Both the position numbers and the translations under genes were made by a program. Source: Scortum barcoo (Eukaryota; Chordata; Actinopteri; Centrarchiformes; Terapontidae). From it: a stretch of DNA of 64,000 nt. Positions 38,901 through 52,817 of this stretch are shown piece after piece; the stretch's first letter is position 1; every line of letters begins with the position of its first letter. Location of the stretch: positions 18,498,643-18,562,642 of the forward strand of contig CM041531.1 in assembly GCA_023238725.1 (NCBI GenBank). Reading direction: 5' to 3'. The notes under the pieces were generated by a model. That model was not told the DNA's origin, searched no databases, and saw only the letters and a program-made list of their open reading frames with translations.

Positions 38901-41900
38901 TCAACTCTCTTAGCTTTAAAAGCTGTCCACATTGTATAGAGTACCTGGTGAGACAGTTATTTATAGCCGCTGTTCTTTGAGCCCCCCTCCCAGCTGAACC
39001 AGGGTCCAGAAGAATGTGGGTCGGGTGTCAACAGTAGGGAGTCCATGCTTGGAATTCTTTTGATCCGGTCTTTTTCCAAACCATATTCCCAGTGGGAACA
39101 ATGGCGGTTTCATACAAGTCACTGTTTTGAAGAGCTGCTCACATGTCTTCATTAATGGCTTCAGACTTAAACTGCAGTTGTGTGCGCGCAGATAGACTGA
39201 CAGGTAAAAGATGCACTCGAGGGCCTTAATGATGTTTCCACCCATTCATGAGTCCTGCAGTCGGATGCCGAGTGTGTTTGAGCCGGGCGGACGGCGAGTG
39301 AGTGGTGAGGGCAGGTGGATCTGTAGGTCAAGTGAGCCGCTGCACACTTTCTCCCCTGTGTACAGCACGGTGTCCGCACCTACCCATAAATCTGATATGT
39401 TACGTGCGCCCTGTAGAATTAAGTCGCTGACATAGGCATTGATACGGCTCAAGGTTTTCAACGCTCATGACGTGGAAGTTCGGATTTCTCTTGGTTGGCT
39501 TATTAGGTTGCCTCTCTCGGCCTCATCGGAAAGAAAAGTCCGTCATGTTTGTAGCATGTATGTAGAAATAATCTATTTTAATGGTTATTCCTCACAAACG
39601 TACCCCCTTTTCTAATCTTAACACTCCCCTCCCCCTCCTCGGGTTCTCCCCTCCCAGGCTCCATCTGTTTCTTGCGTTTACCCCGTGGCCCTGTGTTGGT
39701 TGTGGCTGATGAAACAAGACTGCATTTGAAGTGGGCCACGCAGGGAGGTGTTTGTAGTGACACTGGTGGCTCCTCCTCCGCTGTGAAGCCCGACCCTATG
39801 TGGAGTAAAAGCCACCTTCAGTCCTCCCAAGCTGCTGCTCGTATTTATTTATTTACTTACTTGCTTATTTCTCTCAAACTGAGCCTCCATCAACTTGTGT
39901 GGAAGCGCAGACAAAAAGCAAAGGTACATCTGACGACAGAACGCAACTCAAAAGTGAATCAGAGTGAAACTTCTGCCCCCAACCCCCTTGTCTCGCAGTT
40001 GGTTGCCAGCTCTTTGATTTTTTTTATTTTTTATTTTTGAGAGTAGAAAGGTTTCTTTTTTTTTTTTTTTAGGTTGGAAGTAGGCCTAAAGCTTTTAAAC
40101 GCATTCCCTCAGCCTCCTAGTCTGATAAAAGACATGGCAGGTTTTTTGCGCCCCTCTTCGTCTTTCGCTTCTGCTGTTGTGCTTTTTCTCTCCTTGTCGC
40201 TTTTCACAAAGCGTTTAGGGCCCTTGTCTGGAAGCTGAAAGCACCTTTCAAATGCAGACTCCTCTTCCTCTCTCTCTCTCTCTCTCTCTCTCCTCCTCTT
40301 TCTGTCCCTCTCCTATGCGTTTTCTTTTTCCCACCGGCTGGCCTCTGTGCAGTGCGCGCTGTGTGACGTATGCCCCTCTCCCACCGGGCTCTACCCCCTC
40401 TGTGCTCCCAAGGGACCAAGGGCCTGTTGTTGCTCTTTGAAGAGGCTGGGAGAAAAGTTTGGAGCCACACTCTAAAGAGAAGAAAAGGCCATAGCCTTTG
40501 GGGAGGAGGGGTAGCACCTGGCCATAGAGGGGCTCTGTGATTTCTTTTCCCATGAGGAGACGGGGTGGAAGTCTTGGGCTGACGTCGACGTCGCCGGGGG
40601 TCTGGGAGGCTTGAGGACGCGCAGGTGGCTTTAATGTCACATCCGGCATCGTATGTCACATAGATTAGGAAAAGCCGGAGGAGTTTTCCCCTCTGTGTGA
40701 CAAAGCAGAGCTCGCTGTGAATGGTGCCTTCTGGAAGGGATTTTTTTTTCCTGAAAGAATGATAGGTTTAGAGTAAAGGGAAGCTCTAGTGGCATGTTGA
40801 CATTTGATCAGGTTTATCCACCTTTTCTCTTTTTTTAAATTCCAATCTCCCCATGTCACTGTGTATTTCACACACACACACACACACATCCTGAAGTATT
40901 TTCTGATTTAATCTCTTTTTATTGTTGTAGTAGACGTCTCTGTAATGTGTGCCCTAGTACTGTAACATGTTCAAAGTTTGTAAAAGCAAAGCTTGACCTT
41001 CACTTGTTTGTGTCACTGGGAGCGAAACTGTGTGTTTGGCATGGAGGGAAACGGCGCCTCCATGTATGTGCAGATCTGTTCATGCATGTGAGTGTGCAAT
41101 ATGTCTGGAGTCAGCTGTGCGGATGCACTCCAGAGATCAAAGGCTTCTGGGGGGAATGTGCTCCAAATCTCAGGGGATTAGCAGCTGAGATTGCGCTTTG
41201 TTTCCCCAAATATATGCTCAGTTTGGAGCAACGGATAGCTGTTGATCAAAGTGTCTCTCACCACCCTTTCACAGTTACATTAAGGCTGGAGGGGTTTGTT
41301 TCACACTTGAGGGTGGCGTTTATCTCAAAATTTTAAGAAACAGTTGGATTTTTAGGCTGTTTGGCTATTTAGTTTCCTCCTGTTTGGAGACTGGTTGAAA
41401 TGGCCTGAAATTGCCAAGCATGTGCCTTGTATAAAAAGTGGGATATTCTGGGCACGTAACCCGTCTAAGTCTAGAGTTCATTTAACTGACATCAGCATCT
41501 CTGCCGTAAAGCTTACATATCTTCAACCTTTTGATGTGTGCGGATGCTTTAGACATGCTAATGTCTTTTTGAAAAGCTTCAGGAAAGTCTTCCCTTCCAC
41601 TTTTGGCTTGAAATATTAAGTTAGAAAGAAGAGCAATTAATTGTTGAATATTTCAGTCGATAGATAATGGCGATTTTCGTGCAGCCAATATGGCAGATCA
41701 AAGGCTTTTACTGCCAGGCGTGTACAATTTATGTAATTTGTTTGATAGATCACTGCTGATTTTAATGAAAGAGGCAGTGCTTATATATATTTCATCTGTC
41801 ACAGCACTAAATATGAGAGACCACTTGTCAGTTAGCATGCTGGTTTTATTTCAGCAAACTACACTGAAGAGAAGGTGTTTGGCTGCACATACCAAATATC

Positions 41901-44900
41901 ATAGACAACTTTTTCTATTAGTACACAGCCATCACAGTGCAAACCTATTTCACTACAGGCAATTTGACTTGCAGCTTAGGTGTATCTAAAAACATTAATA
42001 ATGGCTCAGTTGTGTTTCAGTGACCTATGAAGGCGATCCAGCCTGCGCTGTACCAGGACTAAACAAACCTGAGTGAGATACAGCAACTGATGTTATTAAT
42101 TACAACTGTGCTCGTGATGAAGAGAGAAGTGATGAGTAGTGAGAGGAACAGACAGCATCATAGTTGATCATGTTTTTCATTTTCTAGATGACTTGATTGT
42201 ATGATTCAGGGATTGACATGGCTGTGTGTGTGTGGGTGTGGGTCCGGGAGAAACTCTGGGTGACTTGGGCTCCCTGTGGTGTCGCTGAGCTCCTCTGAGC
42301 TTTCTGTGGGGAGCTCAGTGCCCATTTTAATCATCCCACTTAAAAGGCTCTACTGAAGTGGGTGTTTAAGTGTTTAAACCCTGAATAATTCTCTCTTGTT
42401 TGTTTATCAGGTTCCCCTGCGGGTTGAGCTCTGGCCCGTGTAGTAAGTGCTGAATAATTTGACTGAGCACTCAAAGTGGCTCTCAAATAGGACGAGCTCA
42501 ACATCTGCATAAAACTGCTGTCGAGCTCTCGTGAGAGTGCGCACATGCAGAGGATTGTGCACGCACACTTATGTGCCATGAAGCAGTCAGGCAATCACAA
42601 ATATACATACACACATTACCCATTTGTTTACTCTAATATGTGAATCCATTTATCACTGCTAACAGACGCGGTGTCCCAGTGTGATTCCCTTCCACTTGTT
42701 TTTCTTTCGAACTGGTCGAAGGAAAACACCAGTGATGGACTCCACAGCCTCCGTGAGCCCTGCTGCTGTCGTTATCTTCCTTGTGTTTGAGAGCTTTTTT
42801 TTTTGAGAGCCTTTGTGACCAGGGCTCTAAGGCCACCTGAGGTAGGGGCAACGGAGGAAGTGGAGTTAGGTAAACAGAGTTGGGAGAGCATTGTGCCTCC
42901 CGCAGACAGAGGTTCCAGGGCTCTTCAGCTCTTCCTGTGGCGCCAGGGTTGGAGGAGGTCTGGATTGTCTGTTAGGGGATGTTTTTGGTGGAAGGAAAGC
43001 TAAACAGAGGAGCGGCCCCGCTGAAAGGAAAGCTGTCCTCCTCTGGTGTGTTTATGCTCCACAGGTGCCACAACCTAAAGAGGACCTCACCCTGTAGACT
43101 CAATGAAGTGGGCCAACCATGTGCTCCCCAAAAGGCCATTTGCCCTGTCCGTCAAATCTACTGCTGTCCCACCCTATTTCTTGCCCAAGTTTGAGCAACA
43201 TTTTAGGCGCAGGTTTAGAGGTTTTTAAATCTTGAGGGAATGCTTCGACATTGGATTATATTTAAAGGATTCCTGTATGTGAGTGTGAACATTATGTTTC
43301 ACAGGCCTTTGTCTTATTCAGAGTTACTTTTTAGGGGAGATACGTTTAACTTTTCCTTGCCATTAGTCATAAACAGTGTTTCATGTCAGTGCTGCTTCCT
43401 GTATGCTGACGATGTGATTATTTTCCTTATATTCAAGACACACAATGCAGCTGTGAAACCAATAGAAGTGCTGTGTACTGACTTCACGGGTTAAGACCAA
43501 AAATCCTTCTCAGAAAAATTGTTTCCCGATTCCTGGTTTGTGCGTATTTTTGTATTTCTTATTTTGCAACGCGCGCTGTATGTGTCTATGAGCATCCGTA
43601 GTACAATTTGGTAGCAGTTTGGCAATTGTGAAACCTACTCTGCTGCAAGTTCATTATGGTGAGCAGTGACACAAGCCACTAATTCCAGTCAGCTATGAAT
43701 AGAAACCTGCCCCTGGCACCAGCACACATGTATATAGTAGTTGAAGTGTCTATTTCTGCTGCTATGTTTACTTGCAAAGTTGAAACACTCTCTGTAATTA
43801 CAGAGATTTTAGGTCCACAGTTAAAAGGTCAGATGTGGGGGATGTTTAGAGGTAGTGGCTTGTGGCTGGCAGGATGTCTGCTCCAAACATGCTTTGCATG
43901 CGTGTGTGTGTGAGCATATGGATATGTGTTTGCATAGGCAGAGAGGCAGAGAGGAAGAACGGCCACCTTGGTGTTGAGGTCAGTTAAATCTGGTCAACAC
44001 GCACACGTCAGAGGTTTTCATAACTGCCACCTACTGCATGGAGATCCGCAGCTGATTGCAGTGAGGAGGTTCAGTTATGGGTTTTGAATGAAATGAGATG
44101 GGCTGGTAGTTCTAGATGTCGCTGACAACTGTCATTTGGAGGAACTGTAGAGAGGTGATTATAAACATCAACTTTTATAACATCTCTTAATGTACACTGT
44201 GTTTGGCTGCTTCATCACACTCAGGCTGCAGAATCGCACTCACAGTGCTGCTTACAACAGTGGCACACACACATCAGATAGTAATTTAAGCAAAAATCTC
44301 TAATATGTTTGGATCAGATCTTAAAACATTAAGGAAGACTTTAATTGTAAACTAAGGTGTCCTTAATAACAAAAAATGTCTACTGTCTCTTCTCTGAGAA
44401 AGCAAAATGTATCTAATCTTTATCTTTTGACTTTTTTTTATACAATTCAGTATTGTGGAAACATCAAGGATCAATTGTCTTAGCATGACTTTCTATTTTC
44501 AAGTGAGCTCCTTAAGCTGCGGCTCTTGACATGACAGGTTACAGAGGTGTTTCTTCTCTCGTGGCTGTGGTTAAAGGTTGAAGTGCCTGTCACTTTCTTG
44601 TTGCCCTCAAGGTAGATTTCCTGACTAAAACCTCGTCCCTCCCACACTTTGCAGCACTTGAGATTGGCGTCTGGAGCCACCCAGCCGAGTGAAGGACTGT
44701 CTCCCCACAAAGAGAGCTTTGACTAATTACGGAGACCCTGTAGACGTGGTGTAGCACACTCACTGTTAAACACGACACGCATGGAGGCAGTCACGTTGCC
44801 AGCCGGTTGTCTTAAATGTATAATCCATCCTATTTTTGCAGAAGTGACTGACACACATGCACACGCTCTGTAAACGCATGTCACCTCAGCAGGACTTTTA

Positions 44901-47900
44901 AGTTAAGGAAGTTAAAGTGAACTCATTTCCTTCATGAAGGGCGAGCTATCCTGTTGCTGCACTAACCGCACAAGCTCACGGAGATGAGGTGTGTCATTTT
45001 GCATAAGACTCCCTCTCTTCTCTTTCTTTCCTCTATTTTTTTTCCCATTCTTTGGAAGTCTGCTCTGAATTCAGAGGGCCATAATGTTGTGATTTGTTAC
45101 TCTTGGCAGGCGGAGAGCACCTGTAAATCAAGGCCAAGCGACAGGCTGTCTCCATTCCCTTCCAAACCATAGCTTCCTCTCGGGAATGCGAGGTCCCACA
45201 GTGGAGTTCATTGGCTGGTGGAGCATGCGTTTTTAAGGATTCACCTCTAGCTCAGATTCCCCGTTAACTCGCTGACTCCCAAGGAAGCTTTAGGATAAAA
45301 CCAGAGGTGGCTTCGCTCACGCCGTCCGCTCACGTGTCATCTTAAAGCCTCTGTGTGTGACTGGCTGTTTGTGAGCGCCGTTACCCAGAAGTTCAGCTGC
45401 AGCCAACTCAGCAAAAGAAGACTCAAAATGACCATAATTAACCTGCACTAACAGTAGCAGGATCAGTCTGAATTATTCCCAACATTACATTAGTGTCCAC
45501 AGCCACAGACACAGCTGCATTTTGTGCATCAGAGATAGTGTTCTCTTCTGTCAAATTAAAATTTTTGCAAAACATTTAAGAGAAAGTAAGAACGTTTGTG
45601 ATCGAGGCCCACTGTTTCTCCCGTTGCAGAAAATGAAAACACTCTCAGCAATTGGTGCCTCTGAATTGCTGGAGGCGTGATCATGTGGTTAGACTCTTGA
45701 TCTTGACACCTTGTATCCTCTTGCTCTCCTCCTCTCTGGTGAGATAAGGCTTTGATAAACAGTGTGATAAATGTTAATTGCTGTGGTTATGTATTTTTCA
45801 AAAGCTAATAAAGGCTGTTACCTTGAGTAACAGGTAGGGTTTAGTGCCCGAGGGGCTGGCTGAGTTGTAAAAGCTTATCTTTGCAGGTGTAAAAGTTTTG
45901 TAAATGGGTCATTAAAGTGTTGGCCAACTTCACACATAAAACACAAAAAGGGCGAGGGGGAGGGAGATTACTTCAGATCAGCATGTTTCTGAAGCGTAGA
46001 GATGAAGGCTGTAAATCTCTGCTAATATTCCACTGAGCCTTTCAGGAGGCACCCTTTGATGTGGGTGAGGTAATGTGACCAGCAGTGTTTGCAATGTTAA
46101 TCTGACACGGAGAAATGACTGGTGGCGGTGCACTGTCGCTCTACGAAAGGGAGGCATCCAATCACGGCGTTTGTGGGTCCTGCAAAGGAAAACAAAAAGA
46201 ATCAACAAATAAATTGAGTAAGCAAACAACACGTGTACAAAAAATTCCCACGTCCACATGATGTACACACAGGCGTGCTCGCACACTGCACTTTGCAATC
46301 TCTCATCCAGCAATGTCACAGAGTTAATTTACACGAGCACACAGTATAATTTGACTTAATGTATGGTACACAAAGCAAAACTCCACTTAACCGCACCTCC
46401 TCCATGTGCAGGGCTTTTTCTTCTAACCTCAGTAAAGTGTTTCTGGTCTATGTGTGTGTGAGTGTGTGTGTGTATGTGTGTGGAGAATCGCTGCATGACC
46501 CATGTCGTGAACTAGAGTTAACACGGTAAGCCCTCTGGCATGCGTTGCCTCTTCAAACCCCCCCAGCCTTGGTGTTGCTGACCATGCACACTTTAATCAT
46601 AGAGCAGCTTCCTCCAACCTGCCTGGTGATGGATCCCAGCTCCGTGGCTATAATTTCCTTCCTGGGGTGCAGGAAGAGAAGTGGGTGTGCCGTGACTGAG
46701 GGGTGTCTGGCATGGGGCCGCAGAGTCTGGAGAAGAGGTGCACGTCTTTGATGCTCCTTCGGGGATGTCAAATTACACATTAGCCCCCTTCGGTCAGTGG
46801 AGTTTAAGGACTTGCTTGTCCAATTATTTTTCCACTTTGTTGCTCAACTCTGGTATTGCTCTTTCTCTAGAGGTGGTGACAAATCAAGGCAGACAAAGCA
46901 GTTGAGACACAGGAGAGAAAGCCTGAGTGAATATTTGGGGCCTACATGTGGTTTTTTTAAGTGTGGTGTTGTAACCACTCGATGATATCTGCGCAATTTT
47001 CCCACCAGACGAAGCCCCTAAACTGTGAGTGTTTTGTTGCATAGCTAACTTGGCAGTAACGCTGTTCAGCTGTGTAATATTTGTACTGAAAAAATAAGAC
47101 TTGTGCACTAAACGTGCTGCACAGTGCTTCAGATTAAAAGCATCCAGCAGATAGCTTATGTTTTGTTAATGGTGCATGCGAAGGACTGAACATCAAACGA
47201 TTTACAGTCTCTGACCTCTGGAAAGGCATTGAGTTTCTTATCAAGGGCATAAAATTGCATTGTAAAACACAGCAGATATGACTTCCTCTTGGCACTGCAG
47301 ACGGCTCATGAGATCAGTTTTATGCATTTGTTCGGTCCATTGTAAAGCTCCAACATTCGAGAAGACCCAGGCATCTGTTCCACTGGAGCAGATTCAAGAA
47401 ACTACCTTAGTCATGTGATGATGATGATGATGAGCCTGATTAAAAAAAAAAACTAGAACTATCTTGTTTGGCTTGGGAAAAAATGCAGAGACATTAGTTT
47501 GGCACGGCTCTCAGTCTGTAGGTGTTGTATGAAAACTGGCCCCATCTCCCCTTCCTCCATAAATGGGACTGTCTTGCGTCAGCTTTGCTATGCTATATGC
47601 TTATCTGAGATCTTTATTTCATGTGTGAAAACTGATCCCCTTTGAAGCCTCAGTCAGAGGCAGCACAGCGCTTCACTACCTCACATCAACACCCTCTATC
47701 TTGGCTCCATCTCGGGGCGTCATGTTTTACTGCTGCATGGGGCTTTGAATGAGGCTGTTTTATGTTACTGGAAGGTGAGGAGCACTCCAGCGTTAAGAAC
47801 TGCAAAAGAGAACGGACCCAAGATGACTGGTGGTCCATTTAGGTTTTTTTTTTTTTTCTTCTGGTTGTTGTGGGGTTTTTTTTCTCCGTTCCTCGAGCTT

Positions 47901-49146
47901 ACCACACACTGCAGGATCGACGCTGCTCCAGATTCCAGGAGTTGTGCTGCTCGGCCCTTTTGAAAGTGCCTCCGGTGTATCTCAGTTTACTCTTTGGAAT
48001 GGTGGAGAGGGATGGGTATTTCCTCTCCTGAGGTCTCCTGCGAGTAACACTACACCTATAAGCTAATTTGCAGCTCTAAAACTAATAAGAGTGTTTTGTT
48101 TTATTTCTTAGTTTTCAACATTGGGGCTTTTGAAAATTCCCATGCTGCACAGCTGTTTTCACCATTAGTAATTCAGCTAGTGGCTGCTATCCAGGCTAGA
48201 CGCAATCAGTCAAAATCATTTCACTTGCCAAGTGCACTAAATTTAAGGGACAAAGTACAGAGACATGATGACAAGTTAAGTGTATCTTAACGCACCTTGT
48301 ACACCAACAGCAAGGCACCACGCCTCGCTCTGTCCCTTTTGTGTTTTATGATACTTTGTGCAGTATACGATACATATCGGTCTACATATGTAAAGATACT
48401 GGAGATGCTGCCGCTGTGACGAACGTGGCACAAGTGAGAATCATCACATCTCACTTTCTGTAATGCTCTGTTTCTGCCTTGGTAGTAGTAATAGTGCTGG
48501 GCGGCTTGTAAGTGAGTGTCAGGGACTTTGCTTGAAAGGCCCAGGGGAAGCAGACATGTACTTGGAGAAGAACCGCTGCGATTCCCACATTCTCCCTTGT
48601 TTCTGTCACTCTGCCTGTCACATCCCACTTGGCTAAATGGCCTTTCATGTGTGTCGCACCCTGCTCTGCGCTCGCTGCTCCGAATGTCCCAGTCCTGAAG
48701 GTGTTTTCCTGCGATGGGTGGGGGACAGGGCAGGAGGCACCCAGCCGCAGCCCTAATGAGATTTTTCCTGGGTTTTGATGGAGTGCCAGTAGCGCTGCCA
48801 TTGCTCCAGAGGCCTGCCTCCACTGAGCCCTGGCGCGCGATCAGGGGGAGCTGTCGTCGGCCGCATAAATTGTCAGCCTGTGTGGTGGGTCGTGGAGGCA
48901 GACAGCGCAGAGACCAAGAGGCCTTGTGGGACTTTCCCACAATCACATACAAGTACATATTATTTGCACTTTAATGTTGCCTTTTACTTTCAAACACAGA
49001 CTCGCAGCTGAGAAAAAAAAAACGCCAAAAAACTGGCCCAGTGGGTCTGTGTGTGCAGTGCCAGAGTAAGGATGACGCTGGAGGCAACTTTCTGTCTCAA
49101 CTCACCAAGTCAGTCCTGTGCCAGCATGCGCTCACTGTCTTTTTCA

Positions 49147-49177
<31 letters not shown>

Positions 49178-52100
49178 CAGATGAATAAAAGACAACATCA
49201 CCATATAATACCTGCATGCAAAATTCAATGCTCAGTATTATTCAGCCACGCCTTTAGTTCAAGATGGACTCAAATAATGATTTCATCGTTTATATTCGTG
49301 GATGACAGCAACTAAGGGACCGGTTGGGTCACTTCACATTATCACACTATTTTGTTGAAAATGTTAAGTCTGTGACATTAGCTACCTCTTCAGAGCTGTT
49401 GCATTCGACTCGCGAGCCAGAATGAAAGTGGCTGGTGTTAATAGCAATGTGGAATTTTCATTTAATTTCCTTCGGAATGTGGCCTCACAATAACTGTGCA
49501 TATATGGACGTAAAAGTCAAAGCTTCCCCCACTGACGCCGCATGTTGGCGTCTTACAATAAATGTTGCTATCATAAATGTAGTAATCATTTTATTGCCAC
49601 TCACCACATCATCTATTACTTTGGCAACACCAAGTGAACCCAGGAGGAAGTGATTATATTACCTTTTATCTCAATGCAACATCTGTCTAAACATACATTT
49701 TTCTGTGCCCTAATGTTGAGGTCTAATGCTCTTTGGAAGTTTGCGGAAAGCACAGAAATCAAACAGATGTGAATTGGAGTGTTGCCTCTTGATTTACTCA
49801 CATTATAATTGGTCTGCTATAATGGAGCTTAACTGAGCTGTTATTGACGATAGGTTTGCTATAGTTGACATTAATCGATTGAATTAGCACTATCCGCTGT
49901 AATGTTTCAGAGCTGATGTTTTCATTAGTAAGGAAAACATACTGAGGGGAGTGGAGTGGTCACCACTCTCAAAGAAATAACTCGATATAATGTTAGTTCA
50001 GTAAATATTATTATTTTTTAATATGCTAATCCGTCTTGGGTATATCCAAATTCATATTCTTAAAGTGTGCCATTGATGAGGTTTGCCAAATAGTTCCAAT
50101 GGCCAAACCAAACAGGCCTTCAGGCGGCCGAGTAATGTAGATGGGGTGTTGTAATGCGGCAGGCACACAGTGTTCTGTGTTGCAGTCCAGTCATAAATCA
50201 TTTTCTGTGAAGGGGCTTAAACAACTTTAAAACACACAGGGGCCATACAAGCCCTTGTCCTAAAGGCCTCGAAGAAGCTCTGAAGGACCTGGCTGCTGTT
50301 GAAAGCAAAATGCTTTATGTGCTGGTTTCCACAGAACATTTAACATCATGTCTGGAAAATTGTTTTAGCCGGTCCCAAGTGCAGTAGAAAGATGCTTGTT
50401 TGTGCCCTGAAGCCGGCACCTTTGACCGAGTCCTGCAGAGACTCGGGGAAAGTGACACCTCGCTGCAGATTTTTTAAAACTAATTGCATTAATCAGCAGT
50501 GCGTTTTGAATTAAATACTGTCGATTTTATAGTACCCCTGTCAATATTGTTGCCCCCTCATATAGTTCATTCTGTGGTTGAGTGGGTGGGTGGGTGGTTT
50601 CTCCTTTGGCCTGAAATGCTCTCCCACGGTGACCTCTGACCCGTGAATTAGCGAGGGTCTCAAGAAAAGTCCATCAGTGGCTTACTGCTGGACCAAAACA
50701 GATTGACGGCTCTTTTGTGGTTACTGTGCTTTTACCAACATACATTTATATATCGTGCCTGCATACCACATGTGCTAGAATTTAATAAGACCCGGTTTTA
50801 AGTTTCACAACAGTTTGCAAATGTTGCGTCAGTTTGAGCCTCGTCTTTACTCATTAGTTGAGAAATCACTTCTTGGGGGAGGTGGGGGGAGATGACCAAC
50901 ATTGCAGTTTTGGTCAGATCCACTTCAACGCTTTCATTTCATTTCACTGACTTTTCTTGTCCAACGCCAGCTCTATTGCTTCTTTAGTTTGTCAGACAGT
51001 AATCCTGTTTCAAACTGCCTACAGTTTGCTGTATCAAGATCATATTTCAATACCTAAAATAATGCTTTTGTGAGTCAGATCACAATATGAATCATAGACA
51101 AATGACGTCAGTTCAGGTGTTCTGGAAGATTTCTCGCTCTCTTAAAGAGAAGAGCCAGAGCATCTTAGTATAAGGACCTGCTTATTTTTAGAACTTCTAC
51201 ATGTTATTTTTTTTAACTCTGCCAAAGCCAAAAACTAGAGAACTTACCTGAAAAGTGGCAGTGTGATGGGGTCACAGTCTGGAGGTGCTGAATTAGATCA
51301 GATTGTAAGAGTGCGTATGTCAGATCAACCACGAGGCGAGTGTCATGGAAAAGGACACGGCCTTTGGTTCAAAGCTATATCAGCAAATAAAAAAGCAGAT
51401 ATTCCCATTTATTGTAATGAAACGGATTTATACCTGACATCATTATAACTTTAAGGTTTTTAAATTAGGTTTCAGGTTGAGAAATGATCACTGACCTGTC
51501 ACACGGCAATGAAAAATGCACTCATAAGGAATGATGGGAAATACAACTTTTTCTGCCCCAGTTTGAAAAGTCTGTTTACTTTTCTGCTTCCTTGTATTTC
51601 TATTTAGTGGTCAGAGACTTTTCATGAGAAACAGGAGGAAGTGCATGTGAATGTGTGTGTGTAAAGTTAAAAAAAAAAAAAAAAGCATGGGATATTTTTT
51701 TCTTAACACTGACCAGAGCAAACCCCAGAGTAACCTTAGAGGAGTAATAATACGGCTCCCATCCATCACCACAGACAACAACCAATTAGCACATTCCTCT
51801 TCCCCCTTTTTCTCATGTTCTTGGCTAACCCCTCAGTAATTTTGGATCATTCATCAAAAACCAGAAATGCATTGAAGATGCCGTATCTGTGTGTGTACGT
51901 GCGCGCCTGTCTTTGTGTTCGAGGAATTGAAGGAATGCTTGTGAATTTTTCTGCGAGGCTTCGTGGAAACGGAGGCCACAGTCGATCTGAAGCGAATCTA
52001 TTCGAAGAGGTCAGCATGCACCAACTCACCCTTCTTTCTGACCATCCTCCTCACTTTGGTTGAATGTGAGTTGGGGAACGTATGGACGGAAGACAGAGGT

Positions 52101-52778
52101 CAACTTTAAACCTATAATAACTTTATCCAGTAATAATGCAATGACTATGAATAATGCAAAACTACGATTTTCCATTTATAATGAATGACTTGCCCATTGA
52201 AAATGCTACATTAAGTATGACTGAATGGTCACTTTAGCTGGCTAATGTGCGAAATTAGTTCTTCCTGGGACGGTATACTACATACATGAGCTCAAGTCTT
52301 AGGAATCTGTCATCTATCTGTATATTATTGAACTTGTAGAAAAACATTTGGTGAAGTTAAACACCACTTTTGGGCTTGTGTTTACACAGGTTGTCAGTAT
52401 AAGCAAAGTTAGAAACCCTGATGTAATCCCGCAATTCTCATAGAAGCTACTGACTTCCCCCTCGGCCATACCAAAGCTGAGCAGACTGTATTAAAACTGG
52501 ATCAGGACCAGGGTCATGAAGCCAGATTGGAAAGTGTGTTGACAAATTCATACCAACAACAAACACAGGTTTTTCCCGGGTCCCTGCTTTGGGGGTATCA
52601 GTCTGACAGCCAGCCAGCCAGTCAGGTCCTGTGGTCTGCTGTATTTTCCTCCTGAGGCCACCCACAGCGCTACGGCCCGGCCGGCACTAGTCTGAGGAGA
52701 GTAGGATCACACCATCTGACCTTCTACCTCTCTGGATTACACAGAAATCCCCTCTCACGCTGTCACAGCCTTGCCTCT

Positions 52779-52817
<39 letters not shown>

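Noticed and set aside
40204..40659. Minus-strand open frame of 151 codons with an Arg/Glu repeat
   Set aside because: Driven by the CT microsatellite at 40268-40292 inside nkd1 intron 3; no family resemblance.
49150..49260. Possible extra nkd1 exon after a TC-rich tract ending CCAG
   Set aside because: The following sequence has no family resemblance. Joining exons 3 and 4 directly already gives the expected protein.
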